A DNA stretch of 64,000 bases from contig NC_133472.1 of NCBI RefSeq assembly GCF_025370935.1, forward strand, positions 34,450,964-34,514,963, written 5' to 3'. Shown here in pieces: positions 10,301-21,600 of the stretch. Under the pieces are notes generated by a model, which saw only the letters and a program-made list of their open reading frames with translations, ran no database searches and was not told the origin of the DNA. Every line of letters starts with the position of its first letter. Position 1 is the stretch's first letter. Source of the DNA: Choristoneura fumiferana. Lineage: Eukaryota; Arthropoda; Insecta; Lepidoptera; Tortricidae. The position numbers and the translations under genes were made by a program.

Positions 10301-11939
10301 ATCATAAGAAACAGGGCTAAAACTAGGCACCAAGCGTTTTCCCAGAGATAAGACCACTACATATCAAATTTCATCCAAATCGTTGGAGCCGTTTCCGAGG
10401 TTCTGATTATATATATACAAGAATTGCTCGTTTATCATAAGAAACATAAAGGACCGCGTCTGCTAAGTCATTAACTGACAAGTTTAATTCATTTGTCCTT
10501 TAATATCTGGGTGGATCAATTATTTCTTGTTATTCTGTCCCTTCAGCGAGGGGACAAAAGTAGTAGTTTAATAGAAGAAATGTGTGACATTATACTAACA
10601 TGCTTATTAGATGACCAATTATAGAAGTGGCTTAAAACTACCACAAAAATGCATGTTTGGCAAATTTTAATCCTCTAAACTTACGGTTTAAAGCGTGACT
10701 CAGGAGAACGTACATAACTATGGCAACGAGTGACAAGAAAAAGTTCTTAACTCACATCATGATCATGACCAAAGAGTATTAATACCCATAGAAATCATGA
10801 CATATTTATGAGTAACAAAATAAATGATATTTACATCGATACTAGCGATAGAGCTATATTTCCAAAAAAATAATTGAAATAATATGATATTACTGCATCC
10901 TACGGACATTTAAGATACTCAAAAAACATAAACTAAAAACATATGGTATGTGCTAGTGCTGCACTCTGACGGGATAAAATTGCAGCAATGTTCTGAACTT
11001 TTATCTTCGTCGCTTCGATATGCAACATGAACAAATCATATAACAAATTGTCAAACAGCTCCCTAACTGCAAAGGCATATTTGTGTAAAGTTGGTTAATT
11101 AAAGGGACTTATCCTGTTTGTAACTGACTCGGATGGGTAAAACATTGAACTTTATAATACATAAATATCTGTACACTTCAGTTAATCAAGCGAATATCAT
11201 TATTGTAAGAAAGACAAAAAAAAATATTAATGTATATTATTCAACAAACGATAGATTGTGAGCTCAGATATTATGTAAGTCTGCGGGATTAGACAGGTAA
11301 AATACGGAAATGAAAAAAATTGCATATGTATATGTATATTCATAATGTACTGGTTAGTAAAGTATGTCTTGATTTAATGACTGGACTTGTGATGAAATCA
11401 AATAAGAATGGTAACATTTCGCTTTAACTGTTCCTTTGTCCCCTATAGAAAAAATACTATTTTTTATATAAATAAAAGAATTTTACTCGCTGTGCCATGC
11501 AGTAGGTAGGTACTTAACTAAATATTGATTACTGATATCAAAGCTTTGAATTCCCAACTTAAATGCCGTGCTTGAATCGGACTACAGCGATCGTTCGATT
11601 CGAAGATAAAATAAAGTTTTTAGCCAATCGGTTATATGCTCGACGTCAGTCATTATTGACAATTTTTAAAGAAGGACGTCCTACTAAAATGTACAGATAT
11701 TTATGATATGACTGTCTGTAGAAGACTGTACACGTCACATTGTAATTAAATATACAAATAAATGTCGTTATCAAAATAATCATGCGATTTAGTTTCGTAA
11801 ACTTGTTTTTCTGCAAAGACTCCGTTTTGGATTGATGGGAAGTTTTTATTTAAATATGATTACTTTTATACGGCTGTTTCTAATACGACTCTTCTGACGA
11901 GAAACGTGTCTTCATTTCTTTGAAATAAAAACCGGCCAA
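10301..11939. other. intergenic, no gene seen
   Basis: AT-rich, with many stops in all frames. No repeat family of this window was recognised. Confidence 0.4.
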
Positions 11940-12081
11940 GTACAGTCAGCAGCAGAGGTACCTGGATGAGCAGTTATGATGTTTAAAATGATCTAAACAC
12001 TGTTATTACCTGTACAGAAAAGTCGTGTATAGATAATTTTTAGCACCGTGATCGCTCATAGACTTCTGCTGCTGACTGTAC
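11940..12081. mobile_element. 142-bp MITE with TA-CAGTCAGCAGCAG ends
   Basis: GTACAGTCAGCAGCAGA at the left is mirrored by TCTGCTGCTGACTGTAC at the right, with TA outside CAGTC on both sides. The left flank ends AAAACCGGCCAAG and the right flank begins CGACTACGCTC, which suggests it landed in a relic of the 'CCGGCCAAG' family. Confidence 0.7.
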
Positions 12082-13519
12082 GACTACGCTCATTTAGAGT
12101 TCCATAGAAATTCATAAAAAGCAAGAGATATGTATGTTGTATTTCCCAATAAACCAAAGCTATTTTTTGCGTTCGCTGCTATTCTCATTACTTATTGGAA
12201 ATCGGCGATGTTCAGATATATTCCTTTATTAGTTTTGTGTGGTCTTAACTACTTGCCAAATTTCTTATTTCTATGCCAACGGGAAGTACTATACCTAGTG
12301 TCATCCACGAAGACGCGTGATTTTGTCAAAATTAGCCATTAATGACATTGTAATAAGAACCACGGCACGCGTCATCGTTAATGACTACCTGGTCTTGATA
12401 CCTATGATTTTGGTTTGAAAGTACACTTTCTAAATGCTGTCAGTATTTTTTAATTGCGTGGCTTTAGGAACTTAATTTTAGCAGCTTCATGTGACGTTTT
12501 TGAGAAAATAGTCTTCACAGACTGACCGACTGAGAAGTGTTCCGTAATAAGGGTTCCGTTTCTAAAGATAACGAACCCTAAAAAACTTATGCTTATCTCC
12601 AATCAACCTGTAAACTGGAGTTAATCTTGAAGCACACTTAGTGATAACACCGATGCCTCTTAAAGCCAAATTTCAGATATTAAAGTGTCAAGGTAACACA
12701 CAAACCGACGAAATAATTGATACACACGGAAATGCCGCCACAATCTATGCAAAGCGTAGCCTAGCATGGAGTAAAATAAATTGTTTTCTAAGGAACTAGC
12801 GCCATCAACCGCCATGAATCATCATCGTAAATAGCACAATGGATTAATAGAGGACTAAACATACGGAGTATGCGTATTTGCCTAATATCGTGATTAATCT
12901 TTGATATATTTATTGAATCAGGTGTTAATTAACGGAACTCCATATCAATGAATTAAAAGAATTTCTTTGCTCACCCGCGACCTTGGAAAAAAAGTCGCGG
13001 GTATGCAAAAAAAATCTTTTATTTCTTTGATGTGTTTTTTACGGAATGTAGACCGTACCTCCAGAAGCCTTATTGCCTAAGACACTTGGAATCACAACTG
13101 TTTTACCACTTCTTTTTGTCCCACGATGTAAGACGAGGGTAGTAAAATAATGGTGAACGCGATCCAGTGCTGAATTAGCCCATAAGCAGATTAAGCAATT
13201 GCTCAGGGCATCACTTCTTGGGGGGCACCATAAACAGCATCAATAAAAAAAATTGCTAGCTCATAAAAGGTTGGTTACTGCTTCTTATGGATGGGGGAGG
13301 GGGGGTGCCACAGGCGTGGATTGCTTAGGACATCAAATAGCAAGTTGCGTTGTGTTGTGTTGCTCTGACTTTATCTATAGCTTTGATGCGACATAACACA
13401 AGCCGTCACAACACAATACATCAGATAAATGTGAACGCAACCACATGAAATATATGAAACCCTTCGATACAGTTCTAATGCGTCACGACACAACACGACA
13501 GATAAATGTGAATGCGGCT
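12082..13519. other. intergenic, small repeat fragments only
   Basis: A 40-bp block at about 12350-12385 (AATAAGAACCACGGCACGCG) recurs at about 29380-29415. A fragment of the GGTTCCGT family is at about 12540-12592. The segments 13340-13500 contain diverged repeats of 'cacaacac ... cagataaatgtgaa'. Confidence 0.4.
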
Positions 13520-13690
13520 TTAGAGCCTGTTCCCACCTGTCGGATGTCGGGCCCGGATTTTATTCAGATGTTCCAGTGACAGAACATTTTATATAGAGCT
13601 ATCCACACTACCGATACGATTATCTATAGAAATTACTGACATCCGACACGAAACGGATCCGACGCCCGACAAGTGGGAACGGGCTCTTAG
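13520..13690. mobile_element. 171-bp MITE, 'GAGCCTGTTCCCACCTGTCGG' ends
   Basis: GTTCCCACCTGTCGG near the left end pairs with CCGACAAGTGGGAAC at the right. A second inner pair is TCGGATGTCGG with CCGACATCCGA-like sequence. It is noncoding. Confidence 0.6.
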
Positions 13691-13946
13691 ACAATAAGGC
13701 GGCAAAACTGCATCAAAATAACATCCCGTAAAACAAAGTGTAATCGTGAATCATCGAATTGGTGCGCTACTTTGTTTCTTTTTTTAAGGATACGTACAGT
13801 AAAAACGAAACCCTTGTATTTAAGATTTCTTTGTTGTTCGTCCGTCAAAGCTTGATTAGGTACCAAAATCAAGCTGATAATAATATCAAGAACTACCCCT
13901 TGTCTACCTGCCTTGGACTACCTACCTCTTGAAGCAGTAAAAAATC

Positions 13947-14993
13947 AAATCGACGGTTAAAAGGCTACTTGATTCAAGCGCCATTTTGAAAATATTACAG
14001 GAGAGAATTTTAAAGATTTGAAAAAATCACTGTTCCCAAAATATTTAATAAAAATTTAAGTGTGACCCGAATCATAAAGCGGCGTATTTTTTGCTAATTT
14101 TTGATACATATAACATAAAAAAAAATGTGTTTTTTACGAAGTTAGATGTAACTTGAGCCATTTTGCACAATTCTCTGATCAGGGCAGAAAGATCTAAGTG
14201 CACAAATACGATTTATATGTTCAAAGCAAAATGGTTTAAGTTTATGTACACTTCTTTAATAGATCAAGGATAAATGATTTAAGTCGCTCAGTAAGTAGAA
14301 ACTGTTCATGGATAAATGATTTAAAACGCCCACCTAGTTGTAAACTGTTTATGGATAAATGAGTTAACTGCTCACCTAGTTGCAAACTGTTCAAGCAAAA
14401 ATGATTTAAATTAAAATAATTAATAATAAATTGTTTTAATCTCAAAACGTACCCGTGTTGATTTGTGTTCATTTGTATGTAATTTAAACGCCATTTTTAT
14501 TGCTAGGTGAAAGAATAAACCGATTTTAGTACGATATTTAGTATAAATAATAAACTAATATAAAGGAATCAAGCGACAAAAAGACTAAAAAGTGGTCAAG
14601 GAAAATTAGCACAAGTCAAATTGTTTCATATACTAGTTCAGGTAAGATTGCTTCAAGTGGGAGAAATATTGATGAAATGTTCAAGGAAAAATGATTTAAG
14701 TGCCATTTGTTTCCATCCAAGGATATATGGCTTAAGTTACAATTAGTAAAAAAAAGGTTTTTTTGTGGATCTATATACATGCTCTGAAAAAAACAACCAA
14801 ATTTGCTACACTTGAATCCCCGTAAACCGGAATGATGCCCAAATTTTCAATGGAGCCAAGCGCCAAAAAAGTGGTCAGATTTACCTCAAACCCGGCTCAA
14901 ACGACGCGGAAAAATTCACTGATTTCAATGATGTATATAACTCAATATCGCCCAAAATGGCGCTTGAATCAATTAACCTTTTAACCGTCGAAA
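13947..14993. mobile_element. ~1.05-kb terminal-inverted-repeat element with internal minisatellite
   Basis: The left end TCGACGGTTAAAAGGCTACT, then TGATTCAAGCGCCATTTTG, is an inverted copy of the right end CAAAATGGCGCTTGAATCA ... CTTTTAACCGTCGA, about 40 bp per arm. There is no transposase frame. The interior is AT-rich and carries the tandem repeat annotated separately. Confidence 0.7.
14255..14415. repeat. ~43-bp tandem repeat, about four units
   Basis: The core GGATAAATGATTTAA starts near 14268, 14309 and 14353, with a variant at about 14395, giving steps of 41-44 bp. The unit also carries 'acctagttg(t/c)aaactgtt'. Scattered single cores recur at about 14683 and 14720. It is open on the - strand only because the unit is nearly a multiple of three. 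Confidence 0.65.
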
Positions 14994-15495
14994 TTTCTCA
15001 GTCAACACAATCTAGAAACAGTCATTAAAAAGGTCATTTCGTAGGTACAATTTGCATGCTGAGAAATCGTACCTAACCTATATATAGGATACTTCCGGCT
15101 GTCCAAAAAAAATTATTTTTTCATAATAGGTAACCTACTCTTTATTATAAAACAAAATAAAGGTAACTAAAACTACATACAAACTAAAATTATAAATAAA
15201 AAAGTTGCCCAAAATCCCAAAATTTAATTTGGTTGCTCTTATGGCTCAACCAATAAGAAATGTCTGAAAATAATATTTATATATCTGTCTCTCTGTCAGT
15301 AGGGTAAACAATCTAAAATTTTAGATGTCGGAGAACTCATCATCACTGATCCCCAAGACACAGGTCATTACCTAGTTTGGGGGTCGGAATGTAAGTTTAT
15401 CTACTAGCTGCATAAACATTTATCATTTCATTTCATTTCAAAATGACCTCACCCACACTAGGTAGATTTTCATTAAGACAGGGTTCTGCTAACAC
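14994..15495. other. intergenic, no gene seen
   Basis: I recognise nothing except short homopolymer and TTTCATTTCATTTCA runs at about 15425-15440. Confidence 0.35.
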
Positions 15496-15700
15496 TGGAT
15501 ATTCATAGATACCTGCCTTTGTACGGAACTCGCGATGCGCGAGCCCGACACGCACTTAGCCGGATTGTTAGGATTCCGCAGTCAATGTCAGTTCCGTCGG
15601 TCCGCGGCTAAGCTCAGAGAGTAAGTAAGTATAATAGAAAGCTGTAATTTGGCACGAGTAAAATAAATAAACGATTTTTCGATTCAGTGCTTTGTTCTCC
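15496..15700. mobile_element. junction of two repeat relics
   Basis: At 15496-15564 is a tail also found at 52838-52916 (GGATATTCATAGATACCT, then TACGGAAC, GCGCGAG, CCGACACGCACTT). It abuts a reverse fragment of the GGTTCCGTAGCC family at about 15565-15700 (GGATTCCGCAGTCAA, CCGCGGCTAAGC, GCTGTAATTTGGCA). Confidence 0.55.
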
Positions 15701-15749
15701 AACCGAATTCGCATTAGAATTTCAATTCAGTTTTTACTTTCTAACGGTA

Positions 15750-15935
15750 TTTCTACAACTACCATTTAAAATTGTGATTTTTAATACAAGTTTTTTTTGC
15801 TTACTGCACTTTTTGATGGCTGTATTTGTCATCAAGTTATTTCAAGTCGATGCCATTAACCATTGCGGAGTTCCGTCAAGCGGAAACGATCCTGGCTGGA
15901 ACACGAGGATGTCAGGATATACATTGCAAGTTAAA
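15750..15935 (-). repeat. partial copy of the 'GTCGATGCCATTAACC' repeat family
   Basis: It shares TTTCAAGTCGATGCCATTAACC, GAGTTCCGTCAAGCGG and GACGATCCTGGC blocks with the longer copies at 40485-41107 and, in the opposite orientation, 33265-33560 and 62560-62880. Confidence 0.55.
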
Positions 15936-16794
15936 TAAAAGCTTGTAAAATCGGAGCGAGTAGAGAGATTTGAAGGCAGTAACTGAAACCTCACGAATAG
16001 AAATAAAGAGAAGTTCTATTCCTAAAGCTTATCGCTAGGTAAATATGTGCACCTTCGTTAGCATATATAATTAACAGCAATACCAACAGTAAACTAGAAA
16101 AGCATTCAGTTCGTATACCTTCGAAGTTATAATTTTATAACATTCTACAATTTACTTATTGCATTCATAAACACGTCATTTCCGCACAAAATAATTTCGC
16201 GTCATTAAAATCAAGATCGGAAAGGAAACGTCGTTTTAGAGATTGCGTGTTATAAACCTTAGCAAGACACATATACGACATTACACTGCAATAATTTAGG
16301 TATGATAGATCGTTTATATTTTAAGATAAATCATAAATGATTAATTGACTGTTATTTTCCTGTATTTTACTGCCATTGCTTTTCATGCTTATAAATAAAA
16401 CTTGTTCTATTTGACACTAGATGGCGGTAATAGTCTCCAAAATTTGCCAAAAACCTAAGAATGAAAGGGCTTGGGACCGTAACGCGGTTCTAAACTACAT
16501 ATCCCCACCTGATTACTAGAACAGGGTGAAATACGCCATTTTGCGTGAAAAGATAGGTACCTAGGTGCACTTAAAGGTTTTAAGTAAGTATAAATTCAAT
16601 TTTCAATCAAATCATCTAATCACGGCAGTCATTCATAATTGTAGATATAATGTTTTCATAATAATTTTGGCGAATACGGCATATTAGGCAAAGCTCTGCG
16701 CAGGGGGCGAAACTAGCGCAAACCTCCAAGATAACTTCAGTTCTCTTTATATTTTGTCGCCATGACCGATCATGACCAGGTAGACTACTATTTA

Positions 16795-16943
16795 GTAGTC
16801 AAGTGCAAGGTTTCAAAAAAAAAATACAAAAATAAGTATCTATTCGAACCACTCAAAAATATGTTACTACGGCCTTGTCGCGTCGGAATAAGAGTCTGTG
16901 GTACTTATTTTTGAAACCTTGAATACTTTTTACACTTGACTGT
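16795..16943. mobile_element. ~150-bp MITE with a CAGTCAAGTG-type end
   Basis: TAGTCAAGTGCAAGGTTTCAAAAA at the left pairs with TTTTTGAAACCTTG ... CACTTGACTGTA at the right. The left terminus has lost the CA of CAGTC. Confidence 0.5.
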
Positions 16944-18526
16944 ATGTACCTATAGAAATCATGATATATTTATGACTTCTTGGACATACTGAAAATTGGC
17001 CCAACATACTTCAGAGGCAATTTATTAGTAATTTGGCCCATTATACCTTCTTCAAAACAACAGCTCAGATTAAATTTTCGACTAGTTGACAAGATTAATC
17101 ATTTACGAATGATGTGATTTAAAAAATGTTGTTTTCCATTCTACATTCAGCAATTTGACTTCGAATCGCTAAGAACCGAGCAATGTGGAAAAAAAATGAA
17201 TGTGCAATGAAACGACAAAGAAATAATAGGAATAATATTTTGTTAAGAATTATCTTAATGGGCACTTAAATTGAAGAAAACAATTAGACAAATTATACAA
17301 CAATGTATTTATTTTCCACTTAACATCTCATTCATATTAATAATAATATATGTATTCAAATATAACTTTAAATTAAAGTGAATTCATTTCATGCTAAAAA
17401 TATTATTTGAATAGCCGCATGCTGTACATAAACTATTTAAAATTAAAACTAACAAACAATAATTATTCGCCTACTTTATCATATCACAAAATCTGTCGTG
17501 CTTCATATTCATAAGAATGTACTGTAGTGTTTTTGTTTTATATGTGTCTATTTATAATCGTCATTTCAATAACTTTGTATTTACCTATTTCAGAATGGCT
17601 TGAAGTCTAATTAAGATAAGCTGCAGCATTTTTGTTAGAAACAGGTGACAGAACTAAACTATGACGTTGTACAATAATTATAGGCCGTAAGCGGTTTCTA
17701 TATTGAAAAAAAAATAGCCTATTTAGGGTTAGTTAGATCTGCAGAACGCTGGGTACTAGGCAGAACTAATAACTAGGCAAACAGTAGATGTTAGAATTCA
17801 AAATCTATTATTCATTTAACGCTTCACTTAACTAATTCTCATCTATGCAATTATGTAAATGAACATGTTAGAAATAATGATATGTGATTACTTGTATACA
17901 ATTAAACATCAAAGTAACAATTAATTTTAAATATCACGTAATATTCGTACAAATATTATCTTTTAATAAAATGTATAATATCTTTTAATAAAGTGTGGTC
18001 CTTTGTTACACATTACCACTATCACTTGTCCGCCATTTCCGGAAAACTGTGTGACATGCGTCAGGCATGCAGCGTTACTTCTTACATTTTGTGCTTCTTT
18101 TATTTTACTATCAGTTAAAGAATGTATAATAATTAATATTGACTGATCGATCGATCCGGCCAGTTATCTCATGTGGTAAAAAATTACAATCAGTTGTAAA
18201 GCCTACGTTATGCACAAAAGGGCATTAAATACTGACGTACAGAGTGTAGGCGTTGTTTGGACTATCACTTGAGTGCGCTCATCATAATGAGATTACTTAA
18301 CTAGCCAAGTTCCCCATAGAGCCCGTTAACATGTTGATCTTGACTTCAGCCCGGCCTGACGGGGTTCACACAGCAGGACTATAAAAGTTATGCGTGCGGT
18401 TAGCGCTAACATGATACCCTCAGCTATTTGAGGAACTTGGTTAAATATGTATATCGCATAGCTGTCGTTAGATAGGCACATAGTGTTTGACGGAGCTCGT
18501 GGTGGCTGCGGGGCTGCGGGCCGCTG
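16944..18526. other. 3' flank and probable 3'UTR of glutamine synthetase, otherwise AT-rich intergenic
   Basis: No coding region or repeat family was recognised. The right part is probably transcribed as the GS 3'UTR (- strand). Confidence 0.4.
18099..18104 (-). terminator. candidate polyadenylation signal of glutamine synthetase
   Basis: AATAAA on the - strand, 423 nt downstream of the GS stop codon, with no nearer canonical hexamer noticed. Another lies at about 17308-17313. Use of either is inference. Confidence 0.35.
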
Positions 18527-18675
18527 TTATTCGTTGAGGATGCAGGTACGCATGAGCGCGTTCGTGACGGCGTACGGGTCGCAGTTGGACGCCGGCCGCC
18601 GGTCCTCCAAGTAGCCCTTCTTCTCCTCCGCCACCGCACGCGGTATCCGGATGCTGCTAGCGCGGCTGGCCACAC
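18527..18675 (-). CDS. GS: GS terminal coding exon
   Basis: A 149-nt exon with acceptor TGTTCAG|GT. It encodes VASRASSIRIPRAVAEEKKG, then YLEDRRPASNCDPYAVTNAL and MRTCILNE, then TAA at 18529-18527. It is GC-rich at third positions compared with its flanks. It contains the Arg of SSIRIPR and the DRRP.SNCDPY motif. Confidence 0.96.
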
Positions 18676-21600
18676 CTGAACACAAAAACGATAAATAGGT
18701 ATAGCAAGAAGTGACGCATACCTTCTGAGAGCACTGACTGTGAGAGCACTAATAACTTTGAGCCACCAATCAACTGGTGCCAGGATGTCATGTAGCTCTC
18801 AACGCCGATAAAACCCCAAAGAACTAGTTCTGTCACGGTAACCTATATAATGAATGAAAGAGATAAGTATGGGTACTTTCATTATTTAACTATTGATGGC
18901 AAGGATTAAGTTGGTACCTTATATTAAAAAGTGCATAGGAATAACGTTATCTATGTGGACAGCCCCCCCATCAACTGGAGTATTAATCAATACATTGATA
19001 GGCTTAGATACGTGAGGTAATTAATCAAATAAAACGTACCTGCGCTGAAGTCGTTAATACTGGCTGTTTCGTGAAGGCCGGTTAACCTTCTCTCGTTGTC
19101 CTTGCCTCCGCGAGGGTCGTACACCTTGATATGTTTCATGTGCACCTTCGACAGTTTGTCTATCGCCTTCTCGATCTCACTAAAAATAAAATTACGAATT
19201 AAAATGCTATTCAAAATACTGACGAGTAAATAATATAAGTAGAAAATGCTCAAATTGGAGTCACAAAGTAATTGGCATTGTTCACTTTTTTTACTCCTTT
19301 TTTATCTTATTTTTTTAAATTACAGATAATCAAGATAGGTACTTATTTCAATATCTTGGCATATAATGACTTAGTTACATATTTTAATTTTAAAAAATAT
19401 TAAATACGACGTCTCGTAAATTACATATGGCGGCTGAAACCAAGTGAAAGGCCAAGTACAATTATATTTAAAAAACCGGCCAAGAGCGTGTCGGACACGC
19501 CCGAGATAGGGTTCCGTAGCCATTACGAAAAAATCCAGTAATATTTTTCTAAGGATTTCGCATTGTGTACGGAATGTTCTAAGTATATAGACCGGATGGT
19601 CAAGTGCTTAGTCCCGGGTTTGGTTCCCGGCCGGGGCAAGATATTTGTATGAATAATACGAATGTTTGTTCTCGGGTCTTGGATGTTTAATATGTATTTA
19701 AGTATGTATTTATCTATATAAGTGTGTTTATCCGTTGCCTAGTGTCCATAGTACACAGTAGTAGTAGCTTTGCTTAGTTTGGGACTAGGTTAATTGGTGT
19801 CAGGTGTCCCATGATTTTATTTATTTATTATTTATTTATATCTTATATATTATATCATATATAATATTAAATATATTTTATACCTTAGGCTGCTATTTAC
19901 TCTTAAACTACTAATAATTCTCAAGCAATCTTAGCCGTTATAATTTTCCTTGTAAATTTTATATATTTACTACCATCGTGATTTTTTTCAAACTTTTCCA
20001 CCCAACAATTTAGATTTTAGAGGGGGGAACGCTCGATTTTCATGAATCACTAAATCGAAAAATCGTCTTAGCAACTCCTCAATGGTTTCAAAATACCTAT
20101 CCAACGATATAGGATAAGTTGAACCCTAAAAAAAAATTTTTAGTTTTTTTTTATTCTACCACTTTGTCGGCGTGACTGATATGTATATTCATGCCAAATT
20201 ACAGCTTTCTAGTACTAACGGTCTCTGAGCTTAGCCGCGGACAGACGGACAGACATGCATGGCGAAACGAAACTATAGTTTAGTTTAAACTATAGTTGAC
20301 TACGGAGCCCTAAAAAGAGCTAGTTGTCAATAGATGCTAACTGTCATGTCAGTGTCACATTCAATCGGATATTATAAACATTGTACCCTAATATCAGAAA
20401 AAATAAATTTTAAGTAAGTAAGTAAATTAATATGAGCGACAATTATGTATGTCAAAGCTGATTCATGCCCATGTTCACAAGGCCTATTTAATTAGGTAGG
20501 TCGAAATGGTCTTTACAACAATACTGTGCGTAAACTTTGCACTAAGTATTCAATATTTATTGCTCGACACCCACCATTGCTTGCTTAGGCAATTTTTCTC
20601 TAATGCCAACAATTATCTTTCCGGGAGTTGTTGACGTGCTATTGTTGCACGAAGGAACATACACTTACATGAAAACTACTCGCGGCAAAGGGAAAAGGAT
20701 TCGATTTGATGTCGATTATCGGAAAAATAATTCACATTTAACGATGTCACTGACTGACATTAAACCTAGATACTCGTGGATTCACTTTTTAAAAAATGGG
20801 ACTCATCTCTTTATCACTATTAGAAAGGTCAAACAAAGGTCAAAAATATTTTTGGCTATACTTTCGTAACCCTTAAGTATTTTTGGATCAGAATAGGACA
20901 AAACTGTTCAAAAACCTTAGGGATAAGTCCCTCGAAATGGTTTTCGAATCAGGGTAGGTACATTGGTAAAATATGAACAATGCCAATTAAGTATAGATAA
21001 GTTATGAAGCCGTGGTGGCCTAGTGGTTTGACCTACCGCCTCTCAAGCAGAGGGTCGTGGGTTCGAACCCCGGCTCGCATCTCTGAGTTTTTCGAAATTC
21101 ATGTGCGGAATTAGATTTGAAATTTACCACGAGCTTTGCGGTGAAGGAAAACATCGTGAGGAAACCTGCACAAACCTGCGAAGCGATTCAATGGTGCGTG
21201 CGAAGTTCCCAATCCACACTGGGCCCGCGTGGGAACTATGGCCCAAGCCCTCTTGTTCTGAGAGGAGGCCTGTGCCCAGCAGTGGGACGTATATAGGCTG
21301 GGATGAAGAAGTTATGATAGTAATTTACAATTTGTGTCAAGCTTAAGCCGCGGTGCTACCCAACTCGATACTTACATGATACCGTTCTCTTCTCTCATCT
21401 TCTTGGTGGAGAAGTTGGTGTGTGCTCCGGAACCATTCCAGTCCTGCACTGGTTTAGGATCGAAGGTGACGATGACACCGTATTCCTCGGCAAGCCGATG
21501 CAAGATGTAGCGAGCGACCCAGAGGTCGTCGGCGGCACTCACGCCCACAGATGGGCCCACTTGGAACTCCCATTGCGAGGGCATCACCTCGGCGTTCGTG

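Noticed and set aside
14242..14472. 76-codon - strand frame with LQLGxxLxSFIxEQFL repeats
   Set aside because: Product of the 43-bp minisatellite inside a TIR element, not a leucine-rich protein.
21001..21080. tRNA gene (A and B box present)
   Set aside because: It is the tRNA-like head of a SINE: the boxes are followed by the SINE body and tail, with target duplications, and a cloverleaf is not maintained.
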